Below are positions 49,772 through 58,906 of a stretch of DNA of 64,000 nucleotides, piece after piece. Made by a program: the position numbers and the translations under genes. The stretch is from contig NZ_JANUGU010000010.1 in the NCBI RefSeq assembly GCF_024753145.1, positions 62,001-126,000 on the forward strand. The letters run 5' to 3'. The stretch's first letter is position 1, and every line of letters begins with the position of its first letter. Source of the DNA: Massilia terrae (GTDB lineage: Bacteria; Pseudomonadota; Gammaproteobacteria; Burkholderiales; Burkholderiaceae_D). Under the pieces are notes generated by a model. That model made no database searches, had not been told where the DNA came from, and saw only the letters and a list, made by a program, of their open reading frames with translations.

Positions 49772-50562
49772 GGCGCCACCTTGCGCGGCTTCTGCGGCGC
49801 GCGCGAGAGCAGGGCGTCGTAGATGAAGTTGGGCAGGACGCGCAGCACGCGGGCGACGACGCCCATCTGCCACGGCAGGACGCGGAAACTGTCGCCGCGG
49901 GCGATGGCGGATACGGCCTTGTCGGCGAAGCGCTCGGCCGGCATCAGGAAAGGCATGGAAAAACGGTTATGGCGGGTCATGGGTGTATCGATGTAGCCGG
50001 GCGCGATGGTCACGACCCGGATACCGTAGGGTTTCATTTCCAGCCGCAGCGACTCGCAGTAGGAGCGCACGGCGGCTTTGGAGGCGCTGTAGGCGCCGTG
50101 GCCGCGCAGGCCGCGCACGCCGGCCACGCTGCTGATCCCGACCAGCCGGCGCGGTCCGCCCTGCGCCTTCATCGCGCCGATGAAGGGCGCGAAGGTGGCC
50201 ACGGTGGCGCCGACGTTGGTCGCGAAGACGGATTCGAACACCGGCAGGTCTTCCGGGTGTTCGGTCAGGGTGCCGTGCGAGATGCCGGCGTTGGCGATCA
50301 CGATGTCGCAGCCGCCGTGCGCCGCAATGAAGTCGCGCGCTGCTTCGGCTAATGCGGCGTGGTCGGTGACGTCGACCGCGTAGATGCGGTGGCATTCGGG
50401 ATGGGGCAGGCTGGCGGCCAGCCCTTCGAGCAGTTCGCGCCGGCGCGCCAGCAGTCCCAGCGACGCACCCTGCTGCGCGTAGCGGCGGGCCAGGGCGGCG
50501 CCGATGCCGCTCGATGCGCCGGTGATGAACACGCGGTCCATGCTGCCGGCGGCCTGCGTCAT
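49768..50562 (-). CDS. SDR family oxidoreductase
   Basis: This is a 264-residue short-chain dehydrogenase/reductase: nucleotide-binding TGASSGIGAALARRY (about residues 14-28), VIANAGIS (about 92-99), catalytic Ser in ISSVAG, and Y-S-A-S-K (about 158-162, GAYSASKAAVRSY). The substrate is unknown; classical SDRs reduce carbonyls with NAD(P)H. A second ATG 7 codons in (MDRVFITGAS) is an alternative start. It overlaps dsbA and birA by 4 bases each side, so the whole set is translationally coupled. Confidence 0.88.
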   Translation of the reverse strand: MTQAAGSMDRVFITGASSGIGAALARRYAQQGASLGLLARRRELLEGLAASLPHPECHRIYAVDVTDHAALAEAARDFIAAHGGCDIVIANAGISHGTLTEHPEDLPVFESVFATNVGATVATFAPFIGAMKAQGGPRRLVGISSVAGVRGLRGHGAYSASKAAVRSYCESLRLEMKPYGIRVVTIAPGYIDTPMTRHNRFSMPFLMPAERFADKAVSAIARGDSFRVLPWQMGVVARVLRVLPNFIYDALLSRAPQKPRKVAP

Positions 50563-51230
50563 CGCTTGTCCGCTTTCGCTTTCGAGACGAGGAAGTCCAT
50601 CACCTGCAGGGCTTCCTGCTGCTGCTCGGTTTCGGTCACGTCCTTGTTCGAGCCGAGGTGGGCGTGGTAGGGCGAGGTCAGGTAGCGGCCGTCGATCGCG
50701 ATCATCGGCCACTGGCTGATCCCGTACAGCTCCATCTTGCGGATGGCCTGGTCCATGCGGGCCTGCACGCCGAACGAGCGGTAGGTGTCGATGAAGCGCG
50801 CGCGCGGCAGTCCGGCGGCCGCGGCCCAGTCGAACACCTTCTCGTCGGTGTCGAGCGGCAGGCGCTGCTGGTGCATGGCGGCGAACACCTTGTCGTGGTA
50901 CTGGTCCACCAGTCCCAGTGCGTCGAGGGTGTAGAACATGCGTTGCTGCGGCATCACGCTTTCGTCGCGCGCGATGTGCACGCGCTTGAACACGATGCTG
51001 GCGCCCTGTTTTTTCACCCAGGCCGCCAGCAGCGGCTCGAAGGCGTAGCAGTGCGGGCAGTAGTAGGCGAAGAACTCGGTCACTTCGATCTTCTTGCCGC
51101 TGTCGGTCGGCTGCGGCGGGTTCATGACCAGGTATTCGACGCCCGCTTTCGGACTCGCCGGCGAGGCCAGCAAGGGCGTCGACAGGCACAGCAGGGCGGC
51201 GGCACAGGCCAGGCGGCGGAGCGGGCGCAT
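50559..51230 (-). CDS. dsbA: Thiol:disulfide interchange protein DsbA
   Basis: DsbA introduces disulfides into exported proteins. The 223-residue precursor has a signal peptide (about residues 1-23) and the oxidising active site C58-P-H-C61 in FFAYYCPHCYAFEP, with the helical insertion and the cis-proline segment SQWPMIAIDGRY. It is encoded 8 bp after the SPOR gene. Its partner DsbB is not in this window. Confidence 0.94.
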   Translation of the reverse strand: MRPLRRLACAAALLCLSTPLLASPASPKAGVEYLVMNPPQPTDSGKKIEVTEFFAYYCPHCYAFEPLLAAWVKKQGASIVFKRVHIARDESVMPQQRMFYTLDALGLVDQYHDKVFAAMHQQRLPLDTDEKVFDWAAAAGLPRARFIDTYRSFGVQARMDQAIRKMELYGISQWPMIAIDGRYLTSPYHAHLGSNKDVTETEQQQEALQVMDFLVSKAKADKR

Positions 51231-51238
51231 GGGACTCC

Positions 51239-51913
51239 TTATTTCTGGTTGCGGACGATCGCGACATCCACGCCGCTGTCGAGCAGCTTGGCGCGCGCCT
51301 TGTTCATGGCTTCAACCTGGTTGTAAGGGCCCATGCGCACGCGGTGCAGCACGCCCGAGTCGGCGGTGCGGTCGCTGATCGTGGCTTCGAAGCCGAGCAG
51401 CGCGAGCTTGGCCTTGGTGTTTTCGGCGTCGGCCAGTTCGCGGAAGGCGCCGGCCTGCAGGTAGTAGACGTAGCCGTCGCCGCCGGCGGCCGGCGCGGCC
51501 GCAGGAGCCGCGGCTGCTGCCGGCGATGCCGGCGCCGCTGCGGCCGGCGTGGCTGCCGTGGCCTGGGCCGGATGGGCCGGGGCCGTTGCCGCCGGCTCCT
51601 TCATGACGGCGATGGCGGCGCCCAGCGGATCCGCGTCGCCGCTGTTGGCGGCACGGGTGCTGGCGCGTTCGGCCAGCTCCTTGTTGGCTTCCTTCGCGGC
51701 GTCGCGGTTGCCGTACATCGGCTTGTTCGGATCGGTCGCCTGGCTCGGCTCAGGATCAGCCGGGCGGCCGGTCTTGACCGCCTTGTCGGTGAACGGCGAG
51801 GCGCCCTTGGTGATCGCCAGCGCCACCGCCACCGCGATGGCCAGGCCGACGATCAGGCCGATGATGATGCCAGTCAGGGTGCTGCCGCGCTGGCGGTTCG
51901 GGTTGGTGATCAT
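51239..51913 (-). CDS. FtsN-like SPOR-domain protein
   Basis: This 224-residue protein has a single membrane helix near the N-terminus (TGIIIGLIVGLAIAVAVALAI, about residues 14-34), a long Ala/Pro-rich periplasmic linker (about 100-145) and a C-terminal SPOR domain (about 148-222) with YVYYLQAGAFRELADAENTKAKLALLG and RVRMGPYNQVEAMNKA. The architecture matches FtsN, the divisome activator, and argS-ftsN-like adjacency is common in related genomes. The essential FtsN peptide is not obvious, so I do not assign the symbol. It lies 18 bp after argS. Confidence 0.85.
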   Translation of the reverse strand: MITNPNRQRGSTLTGIIIGLIVGLAIAVAVALAITKGASPFTDKAVKTGRPADPEPSQATDPNKPMYGNRDAAKEANKELAERASTRAANSGDADPLGAAIAVMKEPAATAPAHPAQATAATPAAAAPASPAAAAAPAAAPAAGGDGYVYYLQAGAFRELADAENTKAKLALLGFEATISDRTADSGVLHRVRMGPYNQVEAMNKARAKLLDSGVDVAIVRNQK

Positions 51914-51931
51914 TGACGCTGCCAGCCTCTC

Positions 51932-53644
51932 TTACATTTTGTTCGGCGCCGAGACGCCGATCAGGGCCAGGCCGTTGCGCAGCACCTGGCGGGTCGCGGT
52001 CGCCAGCGCGAGACGGGCCAGCTTGAGCGGCTCGTCGTCGTCCAGCAGCCACTTGTGGGCGAAGTAGTAGCTGTGCAGTTCGCCGGCCAGCTCGCGCAGG
52101 TAGAACGCGACCTGGTGCGGGCTCAGTTCGGCCTGGGCGCGCTGCAGCATCTCCGGATACGCGGCCAGCTTGGCCAGCAGGGCCAGTTCGTGCGGCTGGG
52201 TCAGCGGCGCCAGGTCGGCGTTGGCCAGCTTGGCCTCGTCGCCGCCCCAGTTGGCCAGCGCCGAGCAGATGCGCGCGTGGGCGTACTGCACGTAGTAGAC
52301 CGGATTCTCGTCACTGGTCGCCAGCGCGACGTCGACGTCGAACACGAACTCGGTGTCGGCCTTGCGCGAGATGAGGAAGAAGCGCACCGCGTCGCGGCCG
52401 CGCGTGATGTCGCCGTTGCCCGACCATTCGATCAGGTCGCGCACCGTCACGTAGGAGCCGGCGCGCTTGGAGATCTTGACCTCCTCGCCGTTCTTCATGA
52501 CGGTGACCATCTTGTGCAGCACGTAGTCGGGGTAGCCCTGCGGGATGCCGATGCCGACCGCCTGCAGGCCCGCGCGCACGCGCGCGATGGTGCCGTGGTG
52601 GTCGCTGCCCTGGATGTTGATGGCCTGGGTGAAGCCGCGCTTGAACTTCTCGATGTGGTAGGCCACGTCCGGCACGAAGTAGGTGTAGGTGCCGTCGGAC
52701 TTGCGCATCACGCGGTCCTTGTCGTCGCCGTAGTCGGTGGTGCGCAGCCACAGCGCGCCTTCCTGCTCGTAGGTCTTGCCGGCCTTGATCAGTGCCTGCA
52801 CCGCCGCTTCGACCTTGCCGTCGGTGTACAGCGAGGATTCGAGGTAGTAGTTGTCGAACTTGACGCCGAAGGCCTGCAGGTCGATGTCCTGCTCGTTGCG
52901 CAGGTAAGTGACCGCGAAACGGCGGATCGATTCGAGGTCGTCGGTGGAACCGCTGGCGGTGGCCGGCTGGCCGTCGCTGGCCGACACGGTTTTCCTGGCC
53001 ATGAAGTCGTCGGCGATGTCCTGGATGTAGTCGCCGTTATAGGCCGACTCCGGCCATTCCATGTCGCCCGGGCGGAAGCCGCGCGCGCGCGCCTGCACCG
53101 AGTTGGCCAGCGTGAGGATCTGCACGCCGGCGTCGTTGTAATAGAACTCGCGGGTGACCTGGTGGCCCTGCGACTCGAACAGCGAGGACATGGCGTCGCC
53201 CAGCGCGGCCTGGCGGCCGTGGCCGACATGCAACGGGCCGGTCGGGTTGGCCGAGACGAATTCGATGATCACGTGCTTGCCGGCGCCGGCGGCGCTCTTG
53301 CCATAGTTGTCGCCCTGCGCCAGGATGGTGCTGGCCACGGCCTGCTTGGCGGCGGCGGCCACGCGCAGGTTGATGAAGCCGGGGCCTGCCACGTCGGCCG
53401 CTTCGACCAGGCCGTGCGCGCCCGGCTCGGCCAGCAGCGCGGCGACCAGGCGGGTGGCCAGTTCGCGCGGGTTGGTCTTGAGCGGCTTGGCGAGCTGCAT
53501 CGCGATATTGCAGGCGATGTCGCCGTGGCTCGGATCGCGCGGACGCTCCAGCACAATGTTCGGAGAAAGGTCGCTGCCGGCGATGATCGGCGCAAGGGCG
53601 CTCTGGAACAGGGCAACGATCTGCTGTTTTTGTTGGGCGAGCAT
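51932..53644 (-). CDS. argS: Arginyl-tRNA synthetase
   Basis: ArgRS charges tRNA(Arg). The 570-residue protein has the N-terminal Add1 domain (LFQSALAPIIAGSDLSPNIVLERPRD), the HIGH motif as H-V-G-H in SANPTGPLHVGHGRQAALGDA, the KMSK-like segment VKISKRAGSYVTVRDL and the helical anticodon domain with C-terminal ISVSAPNKM-like end (RNGLALIGVSAPNKM). First gene of the seven-gene minus-strand operon reaching 47543. Confidence 0.96.
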   Translation of the reverse strand: MLAQQKQQIVALFQSALAPIIAGSDLSPNIVLERPRDPSHGDIACNIAMQLAKPLKTNPRELATRLVAALLAEPGAHGLVEAADVAGPGFINLRVAAAAKQAVASTILAQGDNYGKSAAGAGKHVIIEFVSANPTGPLHVGHGRQAALGDAMSSLFESQGHQVTREFYYNDAGVQILTLANSVQARARGFRPGDMEWPESAYNGDYIQDIADDFMARKTVSASDGQPATASGSTDDLESIRRFAVTYLRNEQDIDLQAFGVKFDNYYLESSLYTDGKVEAAVQALIKAGKTYEQEGALWLRTTDYGDDKDRVMRKSDGTYTYFVPDVAYHIEKFKRGFTQAINIQGSDHHGTIARVRAGLQAVGIGIPQGYPDYVLHKMVTVMKNGEEVKISKRAGSYVTVRDLIEWSGNGDITRGRDAVRFFLISRKADTEFVFDVDVALATSDENPVYYVQYAHARICSALANWGGDEAKLANADLAPLTQPHELALLAKLAAYPEMLQRAQAELSPHQVAFYLRELAGELHSYYFAHKWLLDDDEPLKLARLALATATRQVLRNGLALIGVSAPNKM

Positions 53645-53691
53645 GGGTGTCGTCGATAAAGTGGTCGGCCGATTGCCGAAAAATAGCTTTC

Positions 53692-53697
53692 ATTATA
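53692..53697 (-). promoter_or_regulatory. Likely -10 element of argS
   Basis: A perfect TATAAT on the minus strand lies 48 bp upstream of the argS start codon. The -35 region is not recognisable. A TACAAT box at 53775-53780 on the plus strand may serve rsmB in the same gap. Confidence 0.4.
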
Positions 53698-53809
53698 CTG
53701 GTTTGGTGCACTGCCGAATACCGGCCACGGTCCGGCTGGCGCGACGGTTTAAGCCCCGCCAAAGCATGAGCCGGTACAATGGGCGTCTCTTTATGCACGC
53801 AGGATCACC

Positions 53810-55228
53810 ATGACCGACAAGCGCCCGACGCTCACCCTCAAACCCAGGCCCCGGCCCGCGTCCGCCAAGCCGGCGCCGCGCCTGCGCCAGAGCTATGAGG
53901 TCAAGCCGGTGCGCCAGCTCGGCTTCCGGCCCGACCTGCCGGCCGATTCGCTGGCCTTCGCCCTGCTGGGCGCGGCCAGCTGCGTGGCGCGGCTGCGCGA
54001 GGGCGTGGCCCTGCCGCAAGCGCTGGCCGGCGTGTTCGCCGCCTTCGAGGCCACGGCGCAGGCGCGCGGCGCGATCCAGGACATCGCCTACCGCGCCATG
54101 CGCCAGCTCGGCCGCACCGATGCCCTGATCGGCCTGATGGCGTCCAAGGCGCCGGAGCCGCCGATGCTGGGCGGCCTGCTCAATTGTGCGCTGGCGCTGC
54201 TCGACAGCCCGGCGGGCGAGCCTGCACCGTACGAAGCCTTCACCGTGGTCGACCAGGCCGTGCGCGCGGCCGCCGCCCATCCGGATTTCGCGCATGCGAA
54301 GGCGATGGTGAACGCGGTGCTGCGCCGCTTCCAGCGCGAGCGCGACAGCCTGCTGGCCAGCGCCCTGAAGCAGGGGCCGGCGCAGTGGAATTACCCGCAG
54401 TGGTGGATCGACGCCACCCGCGACGCCTATCCGTCGGACTGGAAGTCCATCCTCACCGAGGGCAATGCCCACCCGCCGATGACCCTGCGCGTGAACCGCC
54501 GCAAAGCCGGCGTCGCTGACTACCTGGCCGCCCTGGAAAACGCAGGCATCGCCGCAGCGCAGGTCGGCCCGTCGGCGGTGCGCCTGAAACAGGCGGTCAA
54601 CGTGGCCCAGGTACCGGGCTTCCACGACGGCGTGGTGTCGGTGCAGGATGCCGGCGCCCAGCTGGCCGCGCCGTTGCTCGACCTGCAGGACGGCATGCGC
54701 GTGCTGGACGCCTGCGCCGCCCCGGGCGGCAAGAGCGGCCACATTCTTGAACTGGCCGACGTCGACCTGACCGCCATCGATTCGGATCCGGAACGCCTCA
54801 AGCGCGTGGCCGACAACCTGGGCCGCCTGGGCCTGTCCGCGAAGCTGGCGGCGGCCGGCGCCCAGGACCAAGGCTGGTGGGACGGCCAGCCCTTCGACCG
54901 CATCCTGGCCGACGTGCCATGCACCGCGTCCGGCATCGTGCGCCGCCACCCGGACATCCGCTGGCTGCGCCGCAAGTCCGACACGCACCAGCTTGCAACA
55001 CTTTCGGCCGAAATCCTCGACAATCTGTGGCAGATGCTTCGACCGGATGGTAAATTGCTGTTTGTGACATGTTCGCTCTGGCCCCAGGAATCGGAGGCGC
55101 AGGCGGCTGCGTTTGCGGTCCGCCACGGCGCGATCCGGCTGGATGCGCCGGGCCAGCTCCTCCCGACCAGCGCCGCCGGACAGGATCATGACGGTTTGTT
55201 TTACGCCCTGTTCCAAAAAAGGGCGTAG
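53810..55228 (+). CDS. rsmB: 16S rRNA m5C967 methyltransferase RsmB
   Basis: RsmB methylates C967 of 16S rRNA with SAM. The 472-residue protein has a basic N-terminal extension, an NusB-like domain (about residues 45-180), and the Rossmann methyltransferase domain: SAM motif DACAAPGGKSGHILEL (about 302-317), motif IV DVPCTASGIVRRHPDIR and motif VI FVTCSLWPQESE, supplying the two cysteines of the mechanism. It starts a plus-strand group with DUF4390, ntrY and ntrX, as in many betaproteobacteria. Confidence 0.93.
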   Translation: MTDKRPTLTLKPRPRPASAKPAPRLRQSYEVKPVRQLGFRPDLPADSLAFALLGAASCVARLREGVALPQALAGVFAAFEATAQARGAIQDIAYRAMRQLGRTDALIGLMASKAPEPPMLGGLLNCALALLDSPAGEPAPYEAFTVVDQAVRAAAAHPDFAHAKAMVNAVLRRFQRERDSLLASALKQGPAQWNYPQWWIDATRDAYPSDWKSILTEGNAHPPMTLRVNRRKAGVADYLAALENAGIAAAQVGPSAVRLKQAVNVAQVPGFHDGVVSVQDAGAQLAAPLLDLQDGMRVLDACAAPGGKSGHILELADVDLTAIDSDPERLKRVADNLGRLGLSAKLAAAGAQDQGWWDGQPFDRILADVPCTASGIVRRHPDIRWLRRKSDTHQLATLSAEILDNLWQMLRPDGKLLFVTCSLWPQESEAQAAAFAVRHGAIRLDAPGQLLPTSAAGQDHDGLFYALFQKRA

Positions 55229-55273
55229 CCGGTCCCCGACAACAAGCATGGATTTGAAGGCTCTGGCCCACTC

Positions 55274-55837
55274 GTGATCTTACGTTTATTCCGCCTCATC
55301 GCCTGCCAGCTGCTGCTGGCGTTCGCGTGCGCGCAGGCGCAGGCGTCCGACGGGATCGAGATCACCCGCAACATCATCGAAGCATCCGAGGACGGCTACC
55401 GCCTCAATGCCAATTTCGAGTTCCAGCTGCCGCACGGGCTGGAGCAGGCCTTGCAGATGTCGGTGCCGCTGTACTTCACCACCGAGATCGATGTCACCCG
55501 CCCGCGCTGGTGGTGGACCGACGAGCGTGCGGTGTCGCAGCGCCAGACCGTGCGCATCGACTACGACGTGCTGACCCGCCAGTACCACGTGCGCGTGATG
55601 GGCAGCCTGCAGCAGAATTTCACGACGCTGGACGAAGCGTTGTCGATGATCCGGCGCCCCAGCCGCTGGCTGTTCGCGCCCAAGGGGACGCTCGAACCGG
55701 GCAAGACCTACAACGTCACGCTGCGCATGTTCCTCGACCGCGACTTCCTGCAAAAGCCGCTGCAGGTGAATGCCTTCAACAACGCGGACTGGCGCCTCAC
55801 CTCCAACAAAAAAAACTTCACCTACAAGGCGGAGTAG
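55274..55837 (+). CDS. DUF4390 exported protein
   Basis: The 187-residue protein has a signal peptide (about residues 1-24, cleavage after AQA) and one DUF4390 domain (about 27-185; PRWWWTDERAVSQRQTVRIDYD and RPSRWLFAPKGTLEPGKTYNVTLRM are distinctive). Function is unknown. The start codon is GTG at 55274; I saw no better candidate. It lies between rsmB and the NtrY-like kinase with a 3-bp gap to the kinase, a conserved arrangement that suggests a role connected with the kinase's periplasmic sensing. Confidence 0.85.
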   Translation: MILRLFRLIACQLLLAFACAQAQASDGIEITRNIIEASEDGYRLNANFEFQLPHGLEQALQMSVPLYFTTEIDVTRPRWWWTDERAVSQRQTVRIDYDVLTRQYHVRVMGSLQQNFTTLDEALSMIRRPSRWLFAPKGTLEPGKTYNVTLRMFLDRDFLQKPLQVNAFNNADWRLTSNKKNFTYKAE

Positions 55838-55840
55838 AGC

Positions 55841-58126
55841 GTGAACCCGGCTTTACGCTATGCACTGGTGGTGGGGGGCGCGGTCGTCTCGATCCTGCTG
55901 TTCCTGCTCGCGTCGGCGTCGGACAACTCCGGCTTCTTCGACCGTAATTACACCTGGCTGTTCGGGCTGAACGCGGCGATCGCGATCGGCCTGCTGCTGC
56001 TGGTGATCGTCGCGCTGGGACGGCTGGTGCACCGCTACCGCGCCGGCAAGTTCGGCTCCAGGCTGATGGCGCGCCTGGTGCTGCTGTTCGCCGGGATCGG
56101 CATCCTGCCCGGACTGGTGATCTTCATGGTGTCGGTGCGCTTCGTGTCGCACTCGATCGACTCCTGGTTCGACGTCAAGATCGAGGCCGCCCTCGATTCC
56201 GGCATGAACCTGGGCCACGCCGCGCTGGATGAGGCGCTGGCCGAGCTGTCCGCCAATGCCCAGAGCACGGCGGCGGCGCTGGCCGGCCAAAACGATTACA
56301 ACGCCCGCCCGGTGCTCATGCGCCTGGTCGGCGACACCTCCGGCATGCAGAGCGCGATGCTGCTCACGGTGGACGGCAAGCCGGTGGCGACCTTCAGCAG
56401 CTCGCGCGGCGCCGACCTGACGCCCGACCTGCCGACGCCGCAGATCCTGCGCGAAGCGGGGCTGCCGACCGGCTATGCGCGCGCCGAGGGCGGCATCGAG
56501 CGCGATTTCCGCGACTCCGCGCAGGACCGCCTGACCGGGCTGGATGCGGCCATGGGCCTGCGCTTGCGGGTCGTGATCTCGGTGCCGGAACCGCCCGGCG
56601 CGGCGCCGCGCTACCTGCAGTTGCTGCAGTCGGTGCCGATCAATCTCGCCACCAACGCCGAGGTCCTGACCACCGCGTACAAGGAATACAATGCGCGCCT
56701 GTTCGACCGCACCGGCCTGCACAAGATGTACCTGGAGACGCTGACGCTGACCCTGCTGCTGGCGATCTTCGGCGCCATCGCCAGCGCCTTCCTGATCTCG
56801 GAGAACCTGGCGCAGCCGCTGCTGGTGCTGGCCGAGGGCACGCGCGCGGTGGCCGAAGGCGACCTGTCGCCGCGCCCGATCGTCGAGACCCGCGACGAGC
56901 TGGGCACGCTGACGCAGTCCTTCAACGCCATGACCGGCCAGCTGTTCGAGGCCCGCTCCGCGGTCGAGCGCAACCGCGCCGCGCTGCAGTCGGCCAAGGC
57001 CCACCTGGAATCGGTGCTGGCGAATATGTCGGCCGGCGTGATCGTGCTGGATGGCGAGGGCACGGTGGTGAACTCGAACGACGCCGCGCACCGCATCCTG
57101 CAGGTCGAGGTGGGCGCGCTGGCCAACCGCCGGCTCGACCAGATCGACGGGCTGGAGACCTTCGCCAGCTGCATCACGCGCGCCTTCTCGGCGCAGAGCG
57201 CGCAGTCGGCCGCCAACAGCGCGCGCCACCGCTCGCACTGGCAGCAGCAGATCGAGATCCCGCGCCGCGCCGGCTCCGGCGACGACCATGACATCACCCT
57301 GCTGGCGCGCGGCTCGCGTTTGCCGGTGGGGGCGGGCAGCGGCTTCATCGTCGTGTTCGACGATATCTCGGACGTGATCTCGGCGCAGCGCTCGGTGGCC
57401 TGGGGCGAGGTGGCGCGCCGGCTGGCGCACGAGATCAAGAACCCCTTGACCCCGATCCAGCTGGCGGCCGAGCGCATGCAAATGAAGCTGGCCCCGCACC
57501 TGCCGCCGAAGGAATCGGAATTGCTGGACAAGGGCGCCACCACCATCGTCAACCAGGTGGCCGCGATGAAGCGCATGGTGGACGACTTCCGCGACTACGC
57601 CAAGGCGCCGCCGGCGGTGCTGGAGCCGCTCGACCTGAACGCGCTGATCGAGGAGATCCTGCGCCTGTACCAGGCCGGCGACGAGTCGGACGTGATCCAT
57701 GCCGCGCTGGCGCCGGGGCTGCCGCGCGTGATGGGCGACGCCACCCAGCTGCGCCAGGTGATCCACAACCTGCTGCAGAACGCGCAGGACGCGCTGGCCG
57801 ACCATCCCGGCGCGCTGCAGCCGCGCATCGACCTGACCACCGAGGCCATCCGCTACGAGGGCGCGGACGGCAGGGCCGGCACCGCGGTGCGGCTGGCGAT
57901 CATCGACAACGGCCCCGGCTTCGCGCCCAAGATCCTGTCGCGCGCGTTCGAGCCCTATGTGACCTCGAAGGCGCGCGGCACCGGCCTGGGCCTGCCGATG
58001 GTCAAGAAGATCATTGACGAACACGGCGGCCGCATCGACATCGGCAACCGCGCCGATGGAAGCGGCGCGTCGGTATTCATTTTGCTGTTAAAGTTAGCGC
58101 CTGAGGCGAACTTGGCCGCAGCGTAA
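55841..58126 (+). CDS. ntrY: NtrY-like membrane sensor histidine kinase
   Basis: This 761-residue kinase has about three N-terminal membrane helices (residues 5-110), a periplasmic sensory segment (about 110-290), another helix near 300-320, a HAMP domain (about 322-375: ENLAQPLLVLAEGTRAVAEGDLS), a PAS domain (about 385-510), and the kinase core with the phospho-accepting H530 in RRLAHEIKNPLTP and ATP-binding DNGPGFAPK and GTGLGLPMVKKI. NtrY systems respond to nitrogen or redox state in other proteobacteria. The start is GTG. The partner regulator follows after 51 bp. Confidence 0.9.
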   Translation: MNPALRYALVVGGAVVSILLFLLASASDNSGFFDRNYTWLFGLNAAIAIGLLLLVIVALGRLVHRYRAGKFGSRLMARLVLLFAGIGILPGLVIFMVSVRFVSHSIDSWFDVKIEAALDSGMNLGHAALDEALAELSANAQSTAAALAGQNDYNARPVLMRLVGDTSGMQSAMLLTVDGKPVATFSSSRGADLTPDLPTPQILREAGLPTGYARAEGGIERDFRDSAQDRLTGLDAAMGLRLRVVISVPEPPGAAPRYLQLLQSVPINLATNAEVLTTAYKEYNARLFDRTGLHKMYLETLTLTLLLAIFGAIASAFLISENLAQPLLVLAEGTRAVAEGDLSPRPIVETRDELGTLTQSFNAMTGQLFEARSAVERNRAALQSAKAHLESVLANMSAGVIVLDGEGTVVNSNDAAHRILQVEVGALANRRLDQIDGLETFASCITRAFSAQSAQSAANSARHRSHWQQQIEIPRRAGSGDDHDITLLARGSRLPVGAGSGFIVVFDDISDVISAQRSVAWGEVARRLAHEIKNPLTPIQLAAERMQMKLAPHLPPKESELLDKGATTIVNQVAAMKRMVDDFRDYAKAPPAVLEPLDLNALIEEILRLYQAGDESDVIHAALAPGLPRVMGDATQLRQVIHNLLQNAQDALADHPGALQPRIDLTTEAIRYEGADGRAGTAVRLAIIDNGPGFAPKILSRAFEPYVTSKARGTGLGLPMVKKIIDEHGGRIDIGNRADGSGASVFILLLKLAPEANLAAA

Positions 58127-58177
58127 ATCGCGCATAAAATCATGCCTGTTGATGGGTGAGATCGAAAAGGCACACAC

Positions 58178-58906
58178 ATGGCGAACATACTCGTAGTAGA
58201 CGATGAAATGGGTATCCGCGAGCTGCTCTCGGAAATCCTGGGGGACGAAGGCCATGCAATCACGCTGGCCGAAAACGCACAGCAGGCGCGTGAGGCGCGT
58301 GCCCATGGCGCGCCCGATCTCGTTCTGCTCGACATCTGGATGCCCGATACCGACGGCGTCACCTTGCTCAAGGAATGGCAGCGCGACGGCTTGTTGACGA
58401 TGCCGGTCATCATGATGTCCGGCCACGCGACCATCGACACCGCGGTGGAAGCGACCCGTATCGGCGCGCTCAATTTCCTGGAAAAACCGATCGCACTGCA
58501 AAAGTTGCTCAAAGCCGTGCAGCAGGGCCTGACCCGCGCACAGGAAGTGGCGCGCGCCCCGGCCATCCAGCCGCGTCCGATCGCAGCGCCGGCGCTGGAA
58601 GAAACGGCCGCGATCGCCAGCCCGATGTATTCGCCGCAGCCGCCGCAGCCGCCGATGAATGGCCGCATGATCGGCGCGGCGATGGCCAGCGATGCCCACG
58701 GCCACGGCTACACCTTGTCCTTCGACTTGCCGCTGCGCGAGGCGCGCGACGCCTTCGAGCGCATGTACTTCGAGCACCATCTCGGGCGCGAGGGCGGGAG
58801 CATGACGCGGGTTGCCGAAAAGACCGGTCTCGAACGCACCCACCTGTACCGCAAGCTCAAGCAACTGGGCGTCGAGCCCGGCAAGGCTGCCAAGAAGGGG
58901 GGCTGA
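58178..58906 (+). CDS. NtrX-like response regulator lacking the AAA+ domain
   Basis: The 242-residue protein has a receiver domain (residues 1-115: VVDDE, phospho-acceptor D52 in LLDIWMPD, K103 in LEKPIA) and a C-terminal Fis-type helix-turn-helix (about 195-232: MTRVAEKTGLERTHLYRKLKQLGV). Between them is only a Pro/Ala-rich linker (about 125-180). True NtrX has a sigma-54-activating AAA+ ATPase here, which is absent, so this regulator must work without driving sigma-54 open-complex formation. It is paired with the NtrY-like kinase and overlaps the next gene (TGATG). Confidence 0.9.
   Translation: MANILVVDDEMGIRELLSEILGDEGHAITLAENAQQAREARAHGAPDLVLLDIWMPDTDGVTLLKEWQRDGLLTMPVIMMSGHATIDTAVEATRIGALNFLEKPIALQKLLKAVQQGLTRAQEVARAPAIQPRPIAAPALEETAAIASPMYSPQPPQPPMNGRMIGAAMASDAHGHGYTLSFDLPLREARDAFERMYFEHHLGREGGSMTRVAEKTGLERTHLYRKLKQLGVEPGKAAKKGG

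Noticed and set aside
55201..55228. Hairpin TACGCCCT/AGGGCGTA at the end of rsmB
   Set aside because: It lies within the coding region and has no T tract after it; DUF4390 follows closely, so termination there is unlikely.
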